A DNA stretch of 64,000 nucleotides from positions 186,001-250,000 of the forward strand of contig NZ_CP108678.1 in assembly GCF_035994945.1 (NCBI RefSeq), read 5' to 3'. This DNA comes from Streptomyces sp. NBC_01216. Its GTDB lineage: Bacteria; Actinomycetota; Actinomycetes; Streptomycetales; Streptomycetaceae. This document shows, in pieces, positions 1 to 8,176 of this stretch. The notes under the pieces are model-generated. The model was not told where the DNA came from, ran no database searches, and saw only the letters and a program-made list of their open reading frames with translations. The position numbers and the translations under genes were made by a program. Each line of letters opens with the position of its first letter. The first letter of the stretch is position 1.

Positions 1-425
1 GCAGCGTCACGGAGCTGGGTGACGAGCCGAACGGCCTGCTGGGCGGGCATGAGAGCAACGAGCCCACCGAAGAGGCCGAACCGCAGCGCCTCCTCCAGGG
101 CGTCGAGGTCGCGTCGCATCTCTGCGTGCTTGACGGCCTCGGGGTACTCGAAGAAGAGCCGGATGGGAGAAAGCCGGCGGCAGACCGTGGTGCAGGCGCG
201 CCGGATCAGCCGCAGTCCCAGGCTTGTGAGCGCGATCGCGGCGATGACGGTCCCGCTGACGACGACCCCGTAGATGAACGAGGGCTCCATGATCATGGCG
301 AGAACCGCCGCGATCCCGAGGAGCACCAATCCGACCGCAGCGGGCAGCAGCGCGATTCTCCGAAGCCGGGCGCGTATCACGGTGTGATCGCCGCTGTGCC
401 GTTTCTGCAGGTGGGAGCCAGTCAC
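1..425 (-). CDS. Membrane protein, C-terminus beyond the left edge
   Basis: The minus-strand frame stays open to the window edge. It starts at a GTG (423-425) and encodes a basic N-terminus, two adjacent hydrophobic helices of about 20 residues (around residues 22-65, containing LVLLGIAAVLAMI and VVVSGTVIAAIAL), then a cytoplasmic-looking charged stretch and a further hydrophobic patch (FGLFGGLVALM). Two closely spaced helices with a short loop suggest a small inner-membrane protein. The family is not recognised. It is divergent from the kinase operon at 563, so positions 426-562 should hold promoters for both directions. The start codon is uncertain. Confidence 0.6.
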   Translation of the reverse strand, partial: MTGSHLQKRHSGDHTVIRARLRRIALLPAAVGLVLLGIAAVLAMIMEPSFIYGVVVSGTVIAAIALTSLGLRLIRRACTTVCRRLSPIRLFFEYPEAVKHAEMRRDLDALEEALRFGLFGGLVALMPAQQAVRLVTQLRDA

Positions 426-562
426 TCCAGCACCATACCTGCCGACTGGCCTGCCCCATGGCGTACGTTCGTCAGTTGGTGACCTGGTGTACCCACGTGT
501 TCGCCCTGAGTCGGGGCGGGGTTGCGTTCGGGTCCTTTCGTGCCCGAGAAGGGGGCTCATTG

Positions 563-1696
563 ATGGTCGTTGACGCTGCACTTGGTGCCACGGGCCCTGC
601 TGGCGGTCTCTCATCACCGAAGAGACGGAGCGCTTTGGTACTTGAGGGGTGGCGGTTACAGGTGGTGGCACCGTCGAACAGTGTTCTCGGGTCCGTCGTG
701 GGGATGCTGGTTCCGGCGTGTTCCGTGGAGGCGTCGGGCGTGGGTGCGCAGTGGAGGCTCGAGGTCGAGTGGGGTGTGCTGCCGCGGGGGGTCGAGCATG
801 CGTCTGGTGCCGGAGGGCTGGTTCTGGAGCTTCCGTACGGAGGTCGCCGCTTGGCGGTGGTCGGGATGGCGGAGGGCGTGATGAGGCTGGTGGCGTGCTA
901 TCGGCCCGGGGCGCCGCCAGCCGTGATGGAGGTCGATGCTGTCGCGGGTGTGACTCGGTTGGTCGTGTCGCCTGGTGACACGGTGGAGCTGCGGTGGGCG
1001 GACTGGCTGGCCCGGGTCTTCTTCGCCTCCCGGCTGCTGGCGTCAGGGTGGCGGATGCTCCACGCTTCGGCGGTTGAAGTGGAGGGGAAAGCGCTAGTGT
1101 TCCTGGCCGGGCGGTGTGGGGGGAAGTCCACGCTCGCCCACCGTGCGGTGCGGGAGCTGGGTGGCCGGTTCCTGGCCGACGATCTGGTTCTGATCGGTCC
1201 GGGCGGCGTGGTGGTGGGCTGGCCGACCCGTGTCGCTGTGCCTGCGTCGCTGGTAGGGAGTGCCACCGGCGGGCGGCGTGACCGTTCGGTGGTGGCCGGG
1301 GTGGTGCGTGAACGGATTTTGTTCACTCCGATCGAGCACCGCGCTGCCCTTGGGATCTCGTACTCGCCGCCCGTCCGGCTCGGTGCAGTGGTGGTTGTCG
1401 ACGGTTCCGGCGCGGCCGGGGAGGGCGTTCGGGTGCGCGAGGCGGGGGACGGTGTGCTGGAGCTGGCGGTGGTCGGGGCGGCGGACATCACGGAGCAGAT
1501 GGTGTACGTGAGTGACCCGCTGGGCGTGATGGGGGGAGCGCGGCTGGCGGACCAGTCGGCCGGGATGGGGCCTGTGGAGGGGTTGTTCTCCGGAGTCCCC
1601 GCCGCCGTGCTGCGGGTAGCGGTGGAGCAACTGCCGACGGCGCCGGTGTGGCGGGCTCTGGAAGGCGTTGTCCCCGGGGTCGGCCGATGCCGGTGA
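563..1696 (+). CDS. HPr-kinase-like P-loop protein 1
   Basis: 377 residues. The C-terminal half resembles the HprK/P kinase core: a hydrophobic strand, MLHASAVEV, a P-loop-like AGRCGGKST, then FLADDLVLI, matching the HprK Asp pair after the P-loop. The P-loop is one residue shorter than the usual G-x4-GK-S/T (Ala replaces the first Gly), so nucleotide binding may be altered. The start ATG at 563 follows a purine-rich site (gaaggggg). An ATG at 458 in the same frame has no support. Codon 32 is TTA (656-658), a bldA signal. It overlaps the next gene by 10 bases and leads a seven-gene operon. HprK relatives phosphorylate proteins, lasso-peptide tails or small molecules; the substrate here is unknown. 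Confidence 0.75.
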   Translation: MVVDAALGATGPAGGLSSPKRRSALVLEGWRLQVVAPSNSVLGSVVGMLVPACSVEASGVGAQWRLEVEWGVLPRGVEHASGAGGLVLELPYGGRRLAVVGMAEGVMRLVACYRPGAPPAVMEVDAVAGVTRLVVSPGDTVELRWADWLARVFFASRLLASGWRMLHASAVEVEGKALVFLAGRCGGKSTLAHRAVRELGGRFLADDLVLIGPGGVVVGWPTRVAVPASLVGSATGGRRDRSVVAGVVRERILFTPIEHRAALGISYSPPVRLGAVVVVDGSGAAGEGVRVREAGDGVLELAVVGAADITEQMVYVSDPLGVMGGARLADQSAGMGPVEGLFSGVPAAVLRVAVEQLPTAPVWRALEGVVPGVGRCR

Positions 1697-2592
1697 ACAC
1701 CTTCGTGGAGCGGGTGTACGAGGTGGTGAGCGCCGGACGGGTGCTTGAGGTGAGAGCGGGTTCGGAGTTCGTCTCCCGGTGGGACGAGATCGCGCGGCAC
1801 TTGCCCGGTGTGCCCCGTGACGGCCTGGGGCCCGGCTCGGATACGTCGACGACCGCAGTACGGCTGCCCCGAGGGGCGCGGGTCGGCGATGTGCGCCGGC
1901 TGTTGAACGCCCAGCTGCATCTGCTGCACCTCGCCCATGGAACGCTGTGCCTCCACGCCGTTGCTCTTCGGGACCCGGCCGGCGGCCGGGTGGTGGTGCT
2001 GCTCGGTGGGCATGGAGCGGGCAAGACGCTGGTCGCCCTGGCACTGTTCCAGCGCGGCTGGCGGGCGATGGCCGGGGACGTCACGCTCATGGACTGCTCG
2101 GCAGACGGCCTGTCGCCTCGCGTCGTGGGCGGCACGGCGGCGTTCCTTGCCCGCCCCGGTCCGACGCGGCGTTGGTTCCCTGACCTTGTGCCGCGGGTGG
2201 CCGACGAGGACCGCGTGGACCTGAGCTGCCTGCCCGGGCTGTGGGAACCGCCGTCGGAGCCGGGACTGGTCGTTGCGGCGGTGCTGGTCGACGTCGACGG
2301 TGATCCGGCGGCCGGTGGAGGCGCGGTCGAGGCGCTGGACGGTCACACGGCTGCCACCGTGTGGTGGCGGGCCAGCGGCCATCTGCTGGAGCGTCTGCTC
2401 GACGACACCCCGGTGGTGCTGCGCCTCCTGGAGGACGACGCGGCCGCCACCCGGCGGCTGTCCCTGGTACGGGACCTGGCCTGCAAGATCCCCCTCCACG
2501 CGGCGTGGGGGGCACCTGCACCGATCGCGGACCGGATCGAGCGCCTCGCCCACATCGGAATGCTCAGACCGGTCGCGGAGGGTTCCTCATGA
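1687..2592 (+). CDS. HPr-kinase-like P-loop protein 2
   Basis: 301 residues. The order of elements matches the neighbour at 563: LCLHAVALR, a canonical P-loop GGHGAGKT (about residue 105-112), then AMAGDVTLM, where only one of the two HprK Asp residues remains. It starts with ATG inside the end of gene 563 (10-base overlap) and ends in an ATGA overlap with the next gene, so translation is probably coupled. Sequence identity to the other two HprK-like proteins is low by eye, so they are old paralogues or recruited separately. It probably binds ATP; kinase activity and substrate are inferred only. Confidence 0.75.
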   Translation: MPVNTFVERVYEVVSAGRVLEVRAGSEFVSRWDEIARHLPGVPRDGLGPGSDTSTTAVRLPRGARVGDVRRLLNAQLHLLHLAHGTLCLHAVALRDPAGGRVVVLLGGHGAGKTLVALALFQRGWRAMAGDVTLMDCSADGLSPRVVGGTAAFLARPGPTRRWFPDLVPRVADEDRVDLSCLPGLWEPPSEPGLVVAAVLVDVDGDPAAGGGAVEALDGHTAATVWWRASGHLLERLLDDTPVVLRLLEDDAAATRRLSLVRDLACKIPLHAAWGAPAPIADRIERLAHIGMLRPVAEGSS

Positions 2593-3479
2593 TGTGGCAG
2601 GAGGGGGTGCGCGGGTACGCCGGGGCCCGGGTGCGTGTAGGACGCGGCCGAGCGGAGCTGTTGCCGGCGGTAGGACCCGGGTCGGGCATGGTGAGGGGGC
2701 AGTTCAGCGTCCTCAGCCCGGGAACCGAGCGTCGGCATCTGGCCGGCGCGGACCGCGAGGCCGGATACATGACGCTCGGGCGTACGGACGAGGCTGCGGG
2801 ATGGCTGCTGGCCCCGGTGCCACACGGAGCCGCCTTCGACCCGGCGTACCCGGGTGCCGTTACGGCCCCCGCGGGTGTGCCGCCGCGCCTTGCCGCGCTG
2901 GCCCGGTTTCAGCAGATGGCGTGCCTGGGCCTGGACCGCGTGCCTGTCGTCGACGTGGACGGCGCCCTCGTCGTCGGCTCCGGGCCGGTTGCTTTGGGCT
3001 GCGTACTGGAACTGCGCCGTCGCGGGGCCGCCAAGATCCGGGTGGTGACCTCGCGCAGCCGGGCGCCCATTGGCCAGGCCCCCGGGGTCACGTGTGAGCG
3101 GCCGGACACGGCTGGGCGGGGGCATCTGGTCATCGATGCGACCGGCGATGCCCGGCGCGCGGCCGCCCTGACCGCGCCCGGCGGAGTCCTCGGATTGCTG
3201 GGCACACCTGGGGCCGGTAACGCGCTCGGGGCGCTGGAGGTGCACCGGGGCGGTTGGACGGTGGTGGGCATGCACGAGCTGGCGCCTGGGGCCCCCGGCG
3301 CCTACCAGGCGGCCTACACCACCGTGGCGGCCTGGCTCGCCGAGTATCTCGACCCGGCCCTGGCCGGCCTCTGGTGCCGAACGGTACCGGGAGAGCACGC
3401 GCCAGAACTGTTCGCCCTGCTGGACGCACCCGGCCGCCCGGTCGAGCCCGTCCTGCTGCTGGACTGGAGGACCTCGTGA
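2589..3479 (+). CDS. Short MDR (alcohol dehydrogenase-like) oxidoreductase
   Basis: 296 residues. The N-terminus has the SPGTE motif seen near residue 40 of zinc-type medium-chain dehydrogenases such as BchC. A Rossmann fold follows at VVGSGPVALG (GxGxxxG) with a basic stretch (VVTSRSR) where NADP-type cofactor specificity is usually set. The later IDATGDARR and GGVLGLLG segments are standard MDR strands. At under 300 residues it is shorter than the usual 340-370, and I do not see the canonical zinc cysteines. It overlaps both neighbours by 4 bases (ATGA, GTGA). It probably carries out an alcohol/ketone redox step on the operon's substrate; the identity of that substrate is not visible. Confidence 0.7.
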   Translation: MMWQEGVRGYAGARVRVGRGRAELLPAVGPGSGMVRGQFSVLSPGTERRHLAGADREAGYMTLGRTDEAAGWLLAPVPHGAAFDPAYPGAVTAPAGVPPRLAALARFQQMACLGLDRVPVVDVDGALVVGSGPVALGCVLELRRRGAAKIRVVTSRSRAPIGQAPGVTCERPDTAGRGHLVIDATGDARRAAALTAPGGVLGLLGTPGAGNALGALEVHRGGWTVVGMHELAPGAPGAYQAAYTTVAAWLAEYLDPALAGLWCRTVPGEHAPELFALLDAPGRPVEPVLLLDWRTS

Positions 3480-4276
3480 CAGCGATTGGCGTCGGCCTCT
3501 ACAGCATCGGTGTACGCGGCCTCGGCGTGCCGGAGCTGCTGGAGTGGACGGCGGCCCAGGCGATTCCGTTCGTGCATCTGCGGGGCGGGCCGCGCGGATA
3601 CGACCTGGCCCGGCAGAAGCGGGCGACTCTGGAGTCCTGGCGCCGGTATGCACGGCAGTTCACGCCGGTCACCGGGGTGACGGCGGATCTGGACCTGGCC
3701 GACCTGTTCGCCGCTGACGAGACGGACCGCGCCCGCGCCCGGGCGGAGCTGGAGCGGCTCGCTGCCGCCGCCGCGGTGCTGGGAGCCGGGTGGGTGCGGC
3801 TGCTGGGCCGCACCGTCCCGCAAGGCGGGTTGTTTCAGGCCATGCACGGCGGCGAGCTGCCGGACGTCGCGCTCCCGCTGCTGGTCGAACTCCACCACCC
3901 CCTCTGGCTAGAGCCCGCCGCGCTGGACGCTCTGGAGGTACTGCTGAAGCGATGGCCCCGCCTGCGGCTGCTGGCCGACACCGCGCAGCTCGCCGCTGCC
4001 CTACCGTCCGCAGGCCAGGACGCGGAGGATGCGCTGCAGCGGGCTCTCGGGTTCGCCCGAGTTCTGCATCTGTCCGACGACGGCTCGGGCCTTCACAAGG
4101 CCGACCACAGGATGGTCGCGGCGCGGGCCGCGCAACGGATCGCGGGCGGGCAGGGCATCGAGCTCGCCGTGGAGTGGACCGGTCACCCCCGCACGGCCCA
4201 GGTGTGTCTGGAGCGCTACCAGTCCGCCTGCCGGTGGTGGGCCGAATATGGTTCCACCTCTCCGGTGAGGCCATAG
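3476..4276 (+). CDS. TIM-barrel sugar isomerase/epimerase-like protein
   Basis: 266 residues, GTG start in a GTGA overlap. The pattern is that of the AP-endonuclease-2/xylose-isomerase TIM-barrel superfamily: an N-terminal strand IGVGLYSIG, FVHLRGGP, VTADLDLADL, WVRLLGRT, LLVELHHPLW (metal-type Glu/His), LLADTAQL and VLHLSDDG with a later Glu (LAVEWTG). The Glu, Asp, His and Glu positions at barrel strand ends are consistent with a divalent-metal isomerase or epimerase acting on a polyhydroxylated compound. A 38-base gap with a strong ribosome binding site separates it from the next gene. The substrate is unknown. Confidence 0.7.
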   Translation: MTAIGVGLYSIGVRGLGVPELLEWTAAQAIPFVHLRGGPRGYDLARQKRATLESWRRYARQFTPVTGVTADLDLADLFAADETDRARARAELERLAAAAAVLGAGWVRLLGRTVPQGGLFQAMHGGELPDVALPLLVELHHPLWLEPAALDALEVLLKRWPRLRLLADTAQLAAALPSAGQDAEDALQRALGFARVLHLSDDGSGLHKADHRMVAARAAQRIAGGQGIELAVEWTGHPRTAQVCLERYQSACRWWAEYGSTSPVRP

Positions 4277-4314
4277 AGTGGTCCTCCGGTCACGACAGGT
4301 TACAAGGAGGGGTC

Positions 4315-5352
4315 GTGTTGGATCCGGACGCGCACGCTGATCTCGGCTCGGTCCTCGCGGGCGCCTACGCCTTGCCCGCTGTAGTCCTTGAGCGGCTGCC
4401 GATCGGCCAGGTTACCGTCAACTACCGTGCCCAGGCCGGGGATGAGGTGCTGTTCGTCAAGCAGTACCAGGACGGCGCGGACCTGGCGGCCGAGCAGGAG
4501 GCGGTCGACCAGGCCGCCCTGGCCGGCACGCATCAGGTGCCGGTGGCGAGGGTGCGGCGCTCGACCGACGGGCGCAGCATCGTCCAGCAGGATCGGGTCA
4601 CGGTGTCCGTGTGGGAGTGGGTGTCCGGCGCGGTCGTCGACAACGGGCTGAACCCGGCCCAGCAGCGTGCCGCCGGCGCGGCGCTGGGGCGCATCCATGT
4701 GGCGTTCGCCGATCACCCGGCCGGGGCCAGGCCGTCGTCGAAGCTCGACAAGTGGATGCACCCGGACATTGACAAACTGGAAGCCACCACCGTCAAGCTG
4801 CTGGGCATCGCCGGTGAGCGCGCGCAGCGCGACGCTTTCGACGAAGCCGCGCTTCGGACCCTGGCCGAGCGGCGCGCGGTGCTGCACCGCGTCCCTGAAC
4901 TCCTGGCCGGCCTTCCTCAGCTGACCTGTCAGGTCCTGCACGGCGACTACTCCGCGGTCAACCTGCTGTTCGACGGCAACGCGTTGACAGCCGTGCTGGA
5001 CTTCCTCCCCCCGGACCCGTTCCTGGTCGCCTACGAACTGGGCCGCATCGCCTTCGACCCGCGCACCGTCGTCCTGAACGACGACTGGATCGCCGCCGGC
5101 GTGAACCTCGTGACGGCCTACCTGGACGCCAACCCCCGCCTGCCGGCGGCCGACGTCATCGCGTGCGCTCGCGTGGCGCTCCTGCAGCTGATGACCAGCC
5201 TGTACGGGGTCAAGCAGCACTACCTCAAGCCGGGCCTCCTTCAAGACGACCTGGATCAGTTCTGGCTGCTGCGGCACGCAGCCGCCCAGCGGCTGCTCGA
5301 GAACCTGGCCGACGTCGAAACCGCACTCGCCCAGGTGGCCCGCGGCCGCTGA
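4315..5352 (+). CDS. APH/choline-kinase-fold phosphotransferase
   Basis: 345 residues. Kinase hallmarks are VLFVKQY (ATP-binding Lys), VSVWEWVSG (hinge), the catalytic loop LHGDYSAVN (HGDxxxxN) and VLDFLPPDP (the metal-binding D of the DxD/DFG equivalent). This is the aminoglycoside phosphotransferase/homoserine kinase family, which phosphorylates small-molecule hydroxyls. The start could be GTG 4315 or TTG 4318; AAGGAGG at 4304-4310 serves either and favours the TTG by spacing. It lies in the operon between an isomerase and the NAD fusion protein, so a metabolic sugar or cyclitol kinase is more likely than drug resistance. That is inference. Confidence 0.8.
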   Translation: MLDPDAHADLGSVLAGAYALPAVVLERLPIGQVTVNYRAQAGDEVLFVKQYQDGADLAAEQEAVDQAALAGTHQVPVARVRRSTDGRSIVQQDRVTVSVWEWVSGAVVDNGLNPAQQRAAGAALGRIHVAFADHPAGARPSSKLDKWMHPDIDKLEATTVKLLGIAGERAQRDAFDEAALRTLAERRAVLHRVPELLAGLPQLTCQVLHGDYSAVNLLFDGNALTAVLDFLPPDPFLVAYELGRIAFDPRTVVLNDDWIAAGVNLVTAYLDANPRLPAADVIACARVALLQLMTSLYGVKQHYLKPGLLQDDLDQFWLLRHAAAQRLLENLADVETALAQVARGR

Positions 5353-5399
5353 CGGCTCCCGACCGGGCGGGCGGCGGCAGAAACCAAGGGAGGGGCACG

Positions 5400-8120
5400 A
5401 TGGCCACGACAGCCTTACCCGCGGCCGAGGGCGATTGGACGGTCCTGCGCGGACCGGTCGACTCCGATGCGGTGATCGCCTCCGCCGCCACGGTCGCCGC
5501 ACGCCATCAGCTTCGGTGCGACCATGCGGGCCCCGGCACGATCCACCTCACCAGCGGTTCACAGATTCTGGTGACGGTGCGGTGGAAGACGCTGCCGCCC
5601 CAGGTACCGCGCACGCTGGGCTTTCAGCTCCCGCCTCCGGCCGCCGTGGACATCCTGATCGACCCCCGCCCCGGCGCCGACCGGCTCGCCGCCGAACTCC
5701 ATGACGCCCTGTCCGCCCGCGCCCTCCCCTACACCGACACCGAACTGGACGGCATCCGGGCCGCCATGCCGCTGCTGGAGCGCTACAGCACCCCGCAGCA
5801 GGCGTTCGACGGCTGGGCGTTGCTCTTTCGCGACCACTATCTCGAGCACAGCACCAGCTTCGTCCTGGCGATGGAGCGGGCCGGAATCCCCGCCCAGTGG
5901 ATCTTCACCCTGGACAAGGGGGATCGCACCTGGAACAGGGAGCGGGTCCACGCCACCTTCCTGGCACGCGGCTACCGCAGCGACATCCTGGACAACACCG
6001 CCGTCAATGATCCGGCCGCGCACCAGCGCGACCTCGCCCGGGTCCAAGCCGAAGTCGACGCGTTTCTCGACGCCGCCCACGCGGCGGACCGCCGGGTCCT
6101 GGTCGTCGACGACGGAGGGCTGCTCGCCCGCGGCTACGGCGCGGCCGGCGCCCCACGCCGTGCGGATGCCGCGCTGGAACTGACCGTCAGCGGCATCAAG
6201 CGCATCGCCGCGGCCGGGCCCCTGGCCATCCCCGTCCTCAACCTGGCCCGCTCCCAGGTCAAGACCCGCCTCGGCTACCGAGAGATCGCCGACTCCTGCC
6301 TACGCCGCCTGCGCGCCCTGCTGCCGGACCGCAAGATGATCGGCCGCCAGGTCCTGCTACTCGGCTACGGCACGCTCGGATCCCGGCTCGCCGCCCAGCT
6401 CCGGGCGCTTGGGTGCCGCGTCGACGTCGTCGACACCGACCTGCCGGCCCTCATCGACGCCGCCGAGGACGGCTTCACCACCTACCGCACCGCCTCCGAC
6501 GCGCTGGCCTCCACCACGCCGTTCCTCATCATCGGCACCACCGGCGAACTCGCCCTCACCCCAGACGACCTTCACCACCTGCCCGACGGCGTGCTGCTCG
6601 CCCCGTTCGCTACCCGCGACTTCTCCGCCCTGACCGAAGGCCCGCACCGCCCCCGCGCCACCGACATCCCGGGCGTCGGGATGCGCTTCAACCTCCCGGA
6701 CGGGCGGACCGTCACCCTGCTGGGCAACGGCCGCTCCATGAACCTCTTCGAGGCCGACTCCATCCCCAACCAGGGCTACGACGCCTACCGCGCCGGCACC
6801 CTCGTCGCCGCCGCAGCGCTGTGTGCCGACCCCGGTCGCGTTCCCCCCGGACTCCACACCGCCCCCGCCGACACCACCATCGCAGACGCCGGACTCTGGG
6901 AGGCGTACTACGACCTGTACGCCGCGCCGAAACCTCAGCTCCGCCAGCCCGCTGCCGTCCCCGCCCCGCGCCTGGCGAAACCGGCCTCCGTGACCGGCCT
7001 TCAGCGGGCCGCAGTCGTCGGCTACGGCGTGGCCGGTCGGCTGCACACCGCGATCCTCACCGAGCTCGGCGCCACCCCGGCCGTCATCGACCCCAAGCAC
7101 CAAGACCTGCCAGCGGCCGTGCGCACCTTCCCCCACGAGGTCAGCGAACTGTCCCCGTCCGTAGCCGCGGACATCGACCTGTGGTCGATCTGCTGCCCCA
7201 CCGCCGAGCATCTGCCCGTACTGCGCGCGGTACTCGCCCACAACCCGGCCGCCCGCGTCCTGATGGAGAAGCCGGCCTGCCGTGGCCACGAGATCGACGC
7301 CTTCACCCGCCTGCTGGCCGAGCACCCGGCCGCGCGGATCGTCGTCAACGACCAGTACCGACATTCCACCACGCTGCCCGCGTTCACCGATCTCATCACC
7401 TCGCTCGAGCCCGACGCGCCCATCGAGAAGGTCTCGGTCCTCTTCACCAAGGACCGTCGCCCCGACAGCGCCTCGGGCCGCTTCATCGACCGCGACTACG
7501 GTGTCCTCGGCTACGAATGGCTCCACATGCTCGCCGTCGTACGCGGCATCCTGCCTGCGCCCGCGTGGGGGAACTACCTCGCCTCCGACCCGGCCACCAC
7601 CACGACCGAGCCGACGTACGACCCGCGCCTGTTCGTCGCCGCCCTGACCGAACGCACCCACCTGCCCCAGCCCGGTATCGAGACGGGGCTCCACCTGGAG
7701 CTCACGTCCTCGATCCTCGGTCCAGGCCAGGCCGACGACACCGCGCCCGCGCCCCGACCGCCCTGGTGCCAAGGCCTGCGTGCCGCCGACGACCGCTACC
7801 GGCACCTCACCGTCCACGCGGGACGGACCCGGTTCACCCTGCACCTCGAACCCGTCACCGCGCCCGGCGGCTGGCAGCTGGAACGCAACCACCACCGCCT
7901 CACCGCCGTACGCGACGGCATCCTCCTGCACGACGAAGTCCTCACCGACTCCCCGCTGGACACCTCCGTACGCCATGCCGCCACGGTCCTGTTCGGAGAT
8001 ACACCCCCGCCGCTGCCCGACCTCACCCCCTTGCGGCGCATCGCCCTACTGGCCGACGTGCTGCGCGAGAGGTCACCCCGCAGCCACCACGTACAGAACG
8101 AGTCCCCGACAAGCGCGTAG
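5400..8120 (+). CDS. Fusion: S-adenosylhomocysteine-hydrolase-like + Gfo/Idh/MocA oxidoreductase
   Basis: 906 residues; ATG after AAGGGAGGGG. Residues ~120-510 resemble SAH hydrolase: LELTVSGIKRI, NLARSQVKT, LGYREIADS, then the NAD Rossmann motif GYGTLGSRLA followed by VDVVDTD, and late LLGNGRSMNL in place of the usual C-terminal core. Residues ~540-880 start a second Rossmann fold, AAVVGYGVAGRLH, with the Gfo/Idh signature LMEKPACRG (the EKP Lys) and an NDQYRHS segment. Neither half aligns fully with housekeeping AdoHcyase: the substrate-binding N-terminus is diverged. Two NAD-type centres in one chain suggest linked oxidation steps on one substrate. Codon 6 is TTA (5415-5417), implying bldA control. 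I know of no described fusion of this kind. Confidence 0.75.
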   Translation: MATTALPAAEGDWTVLRGPVDSDAVIASAATVAARHQLRCDHAGPGTIHLTSGSQILVTVRWKTLPPQVPRTLGFQLPPPAAVDILIDPRPGADRLAAELHDALSARALPYTDTELDGIRAAMPLLERYSTPQQAFDGWALLFRDHYLEHSTSFVLAMERAGIPAQWIFTLDKGDRTWNRERVHATFLARGYRSDILDNTAVNDPAAHQRDLARVQAEVDAFLDAAHAADRRVLVVDDGGLLARGYGAAGAPRRADAALELTVSGIKRIAAAGPLAIPVLNLARSQVKTRLGYREIADSCLRRLRALLPDRKMIGRQVLLLGYGTLGSRLAAQLRALGCRVDVVDTDLPALIDAAEDGFTTYRTASDALASTTPFLIIGTTGELALTPDDLHHLPDGVLLAPFATRDFSALTEGPHRPRATDIPGVGMRFNLPDGRTVTLLGNGRSMNLFEADSIPNQGYDAYRAGTLVAAAALCADPGRVPPGLHTAPADTTIADAGLWEAYYDLYAAPKPQLRQPAAVPAPRLAKPASVTGLQRAAVVGYGVAGRLHTAILTELGATPAVIDPKHQDLPAAVRTFPHEVSELSPSVAADIDLWSICCPTAEHLPVLRAVLAHNPAARVLMEKPACRGHEIDAFTRLLAEHPAARIVVNDQYRHSTTLPAFTDLITSLEPDAPIEKVSVLFTKDRRPDSASGRFIDRDYGVLGYEWLHMLAVVRGILPAPAWGNYLASDPATTTTEPTYDPRLFVAALTERTHLPQPGIETGLHLELTSSILGPGQADDTAPAPRPPWCQGLRAADDRYRHLTVHAGRTRFTLHLEPVTAPGGWQLERNHHRLTAVRDGILLHDEVLTDSPLDTSVRHAATVLFGDTPPPLPDLTPLRRIALLADVLRERSPRSHHVQNESPTSA

Positions 8121-8176
8121 CCACGCGTCCCCCAACGCGGCCCGGCAGGGCCCGGACCACCGGAAGGGCTCGGCTC

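Noticed and set aside
7..459. 150-codon minus-strand ORF at the left edge
   Set aside because: Another frame on the same strand encodes a coherent two-helix membrane protein, so this frame is a shadow.
898..2553. 551-codon minus-strand ORF opposite the kinase genes
   Set aside because: Arg/Pro/Ser-rich composition without any motif; it is the mirror of the real plus-strand genes in GC-rich DNA.
6413..8176. Upstream extension of the HprK-like gene at 8177
   Set aside because: The extended frame is Arg/Pro/His-rich and overlaps the whole fusion gene; the ATG at 8177 begins the coherent protein.
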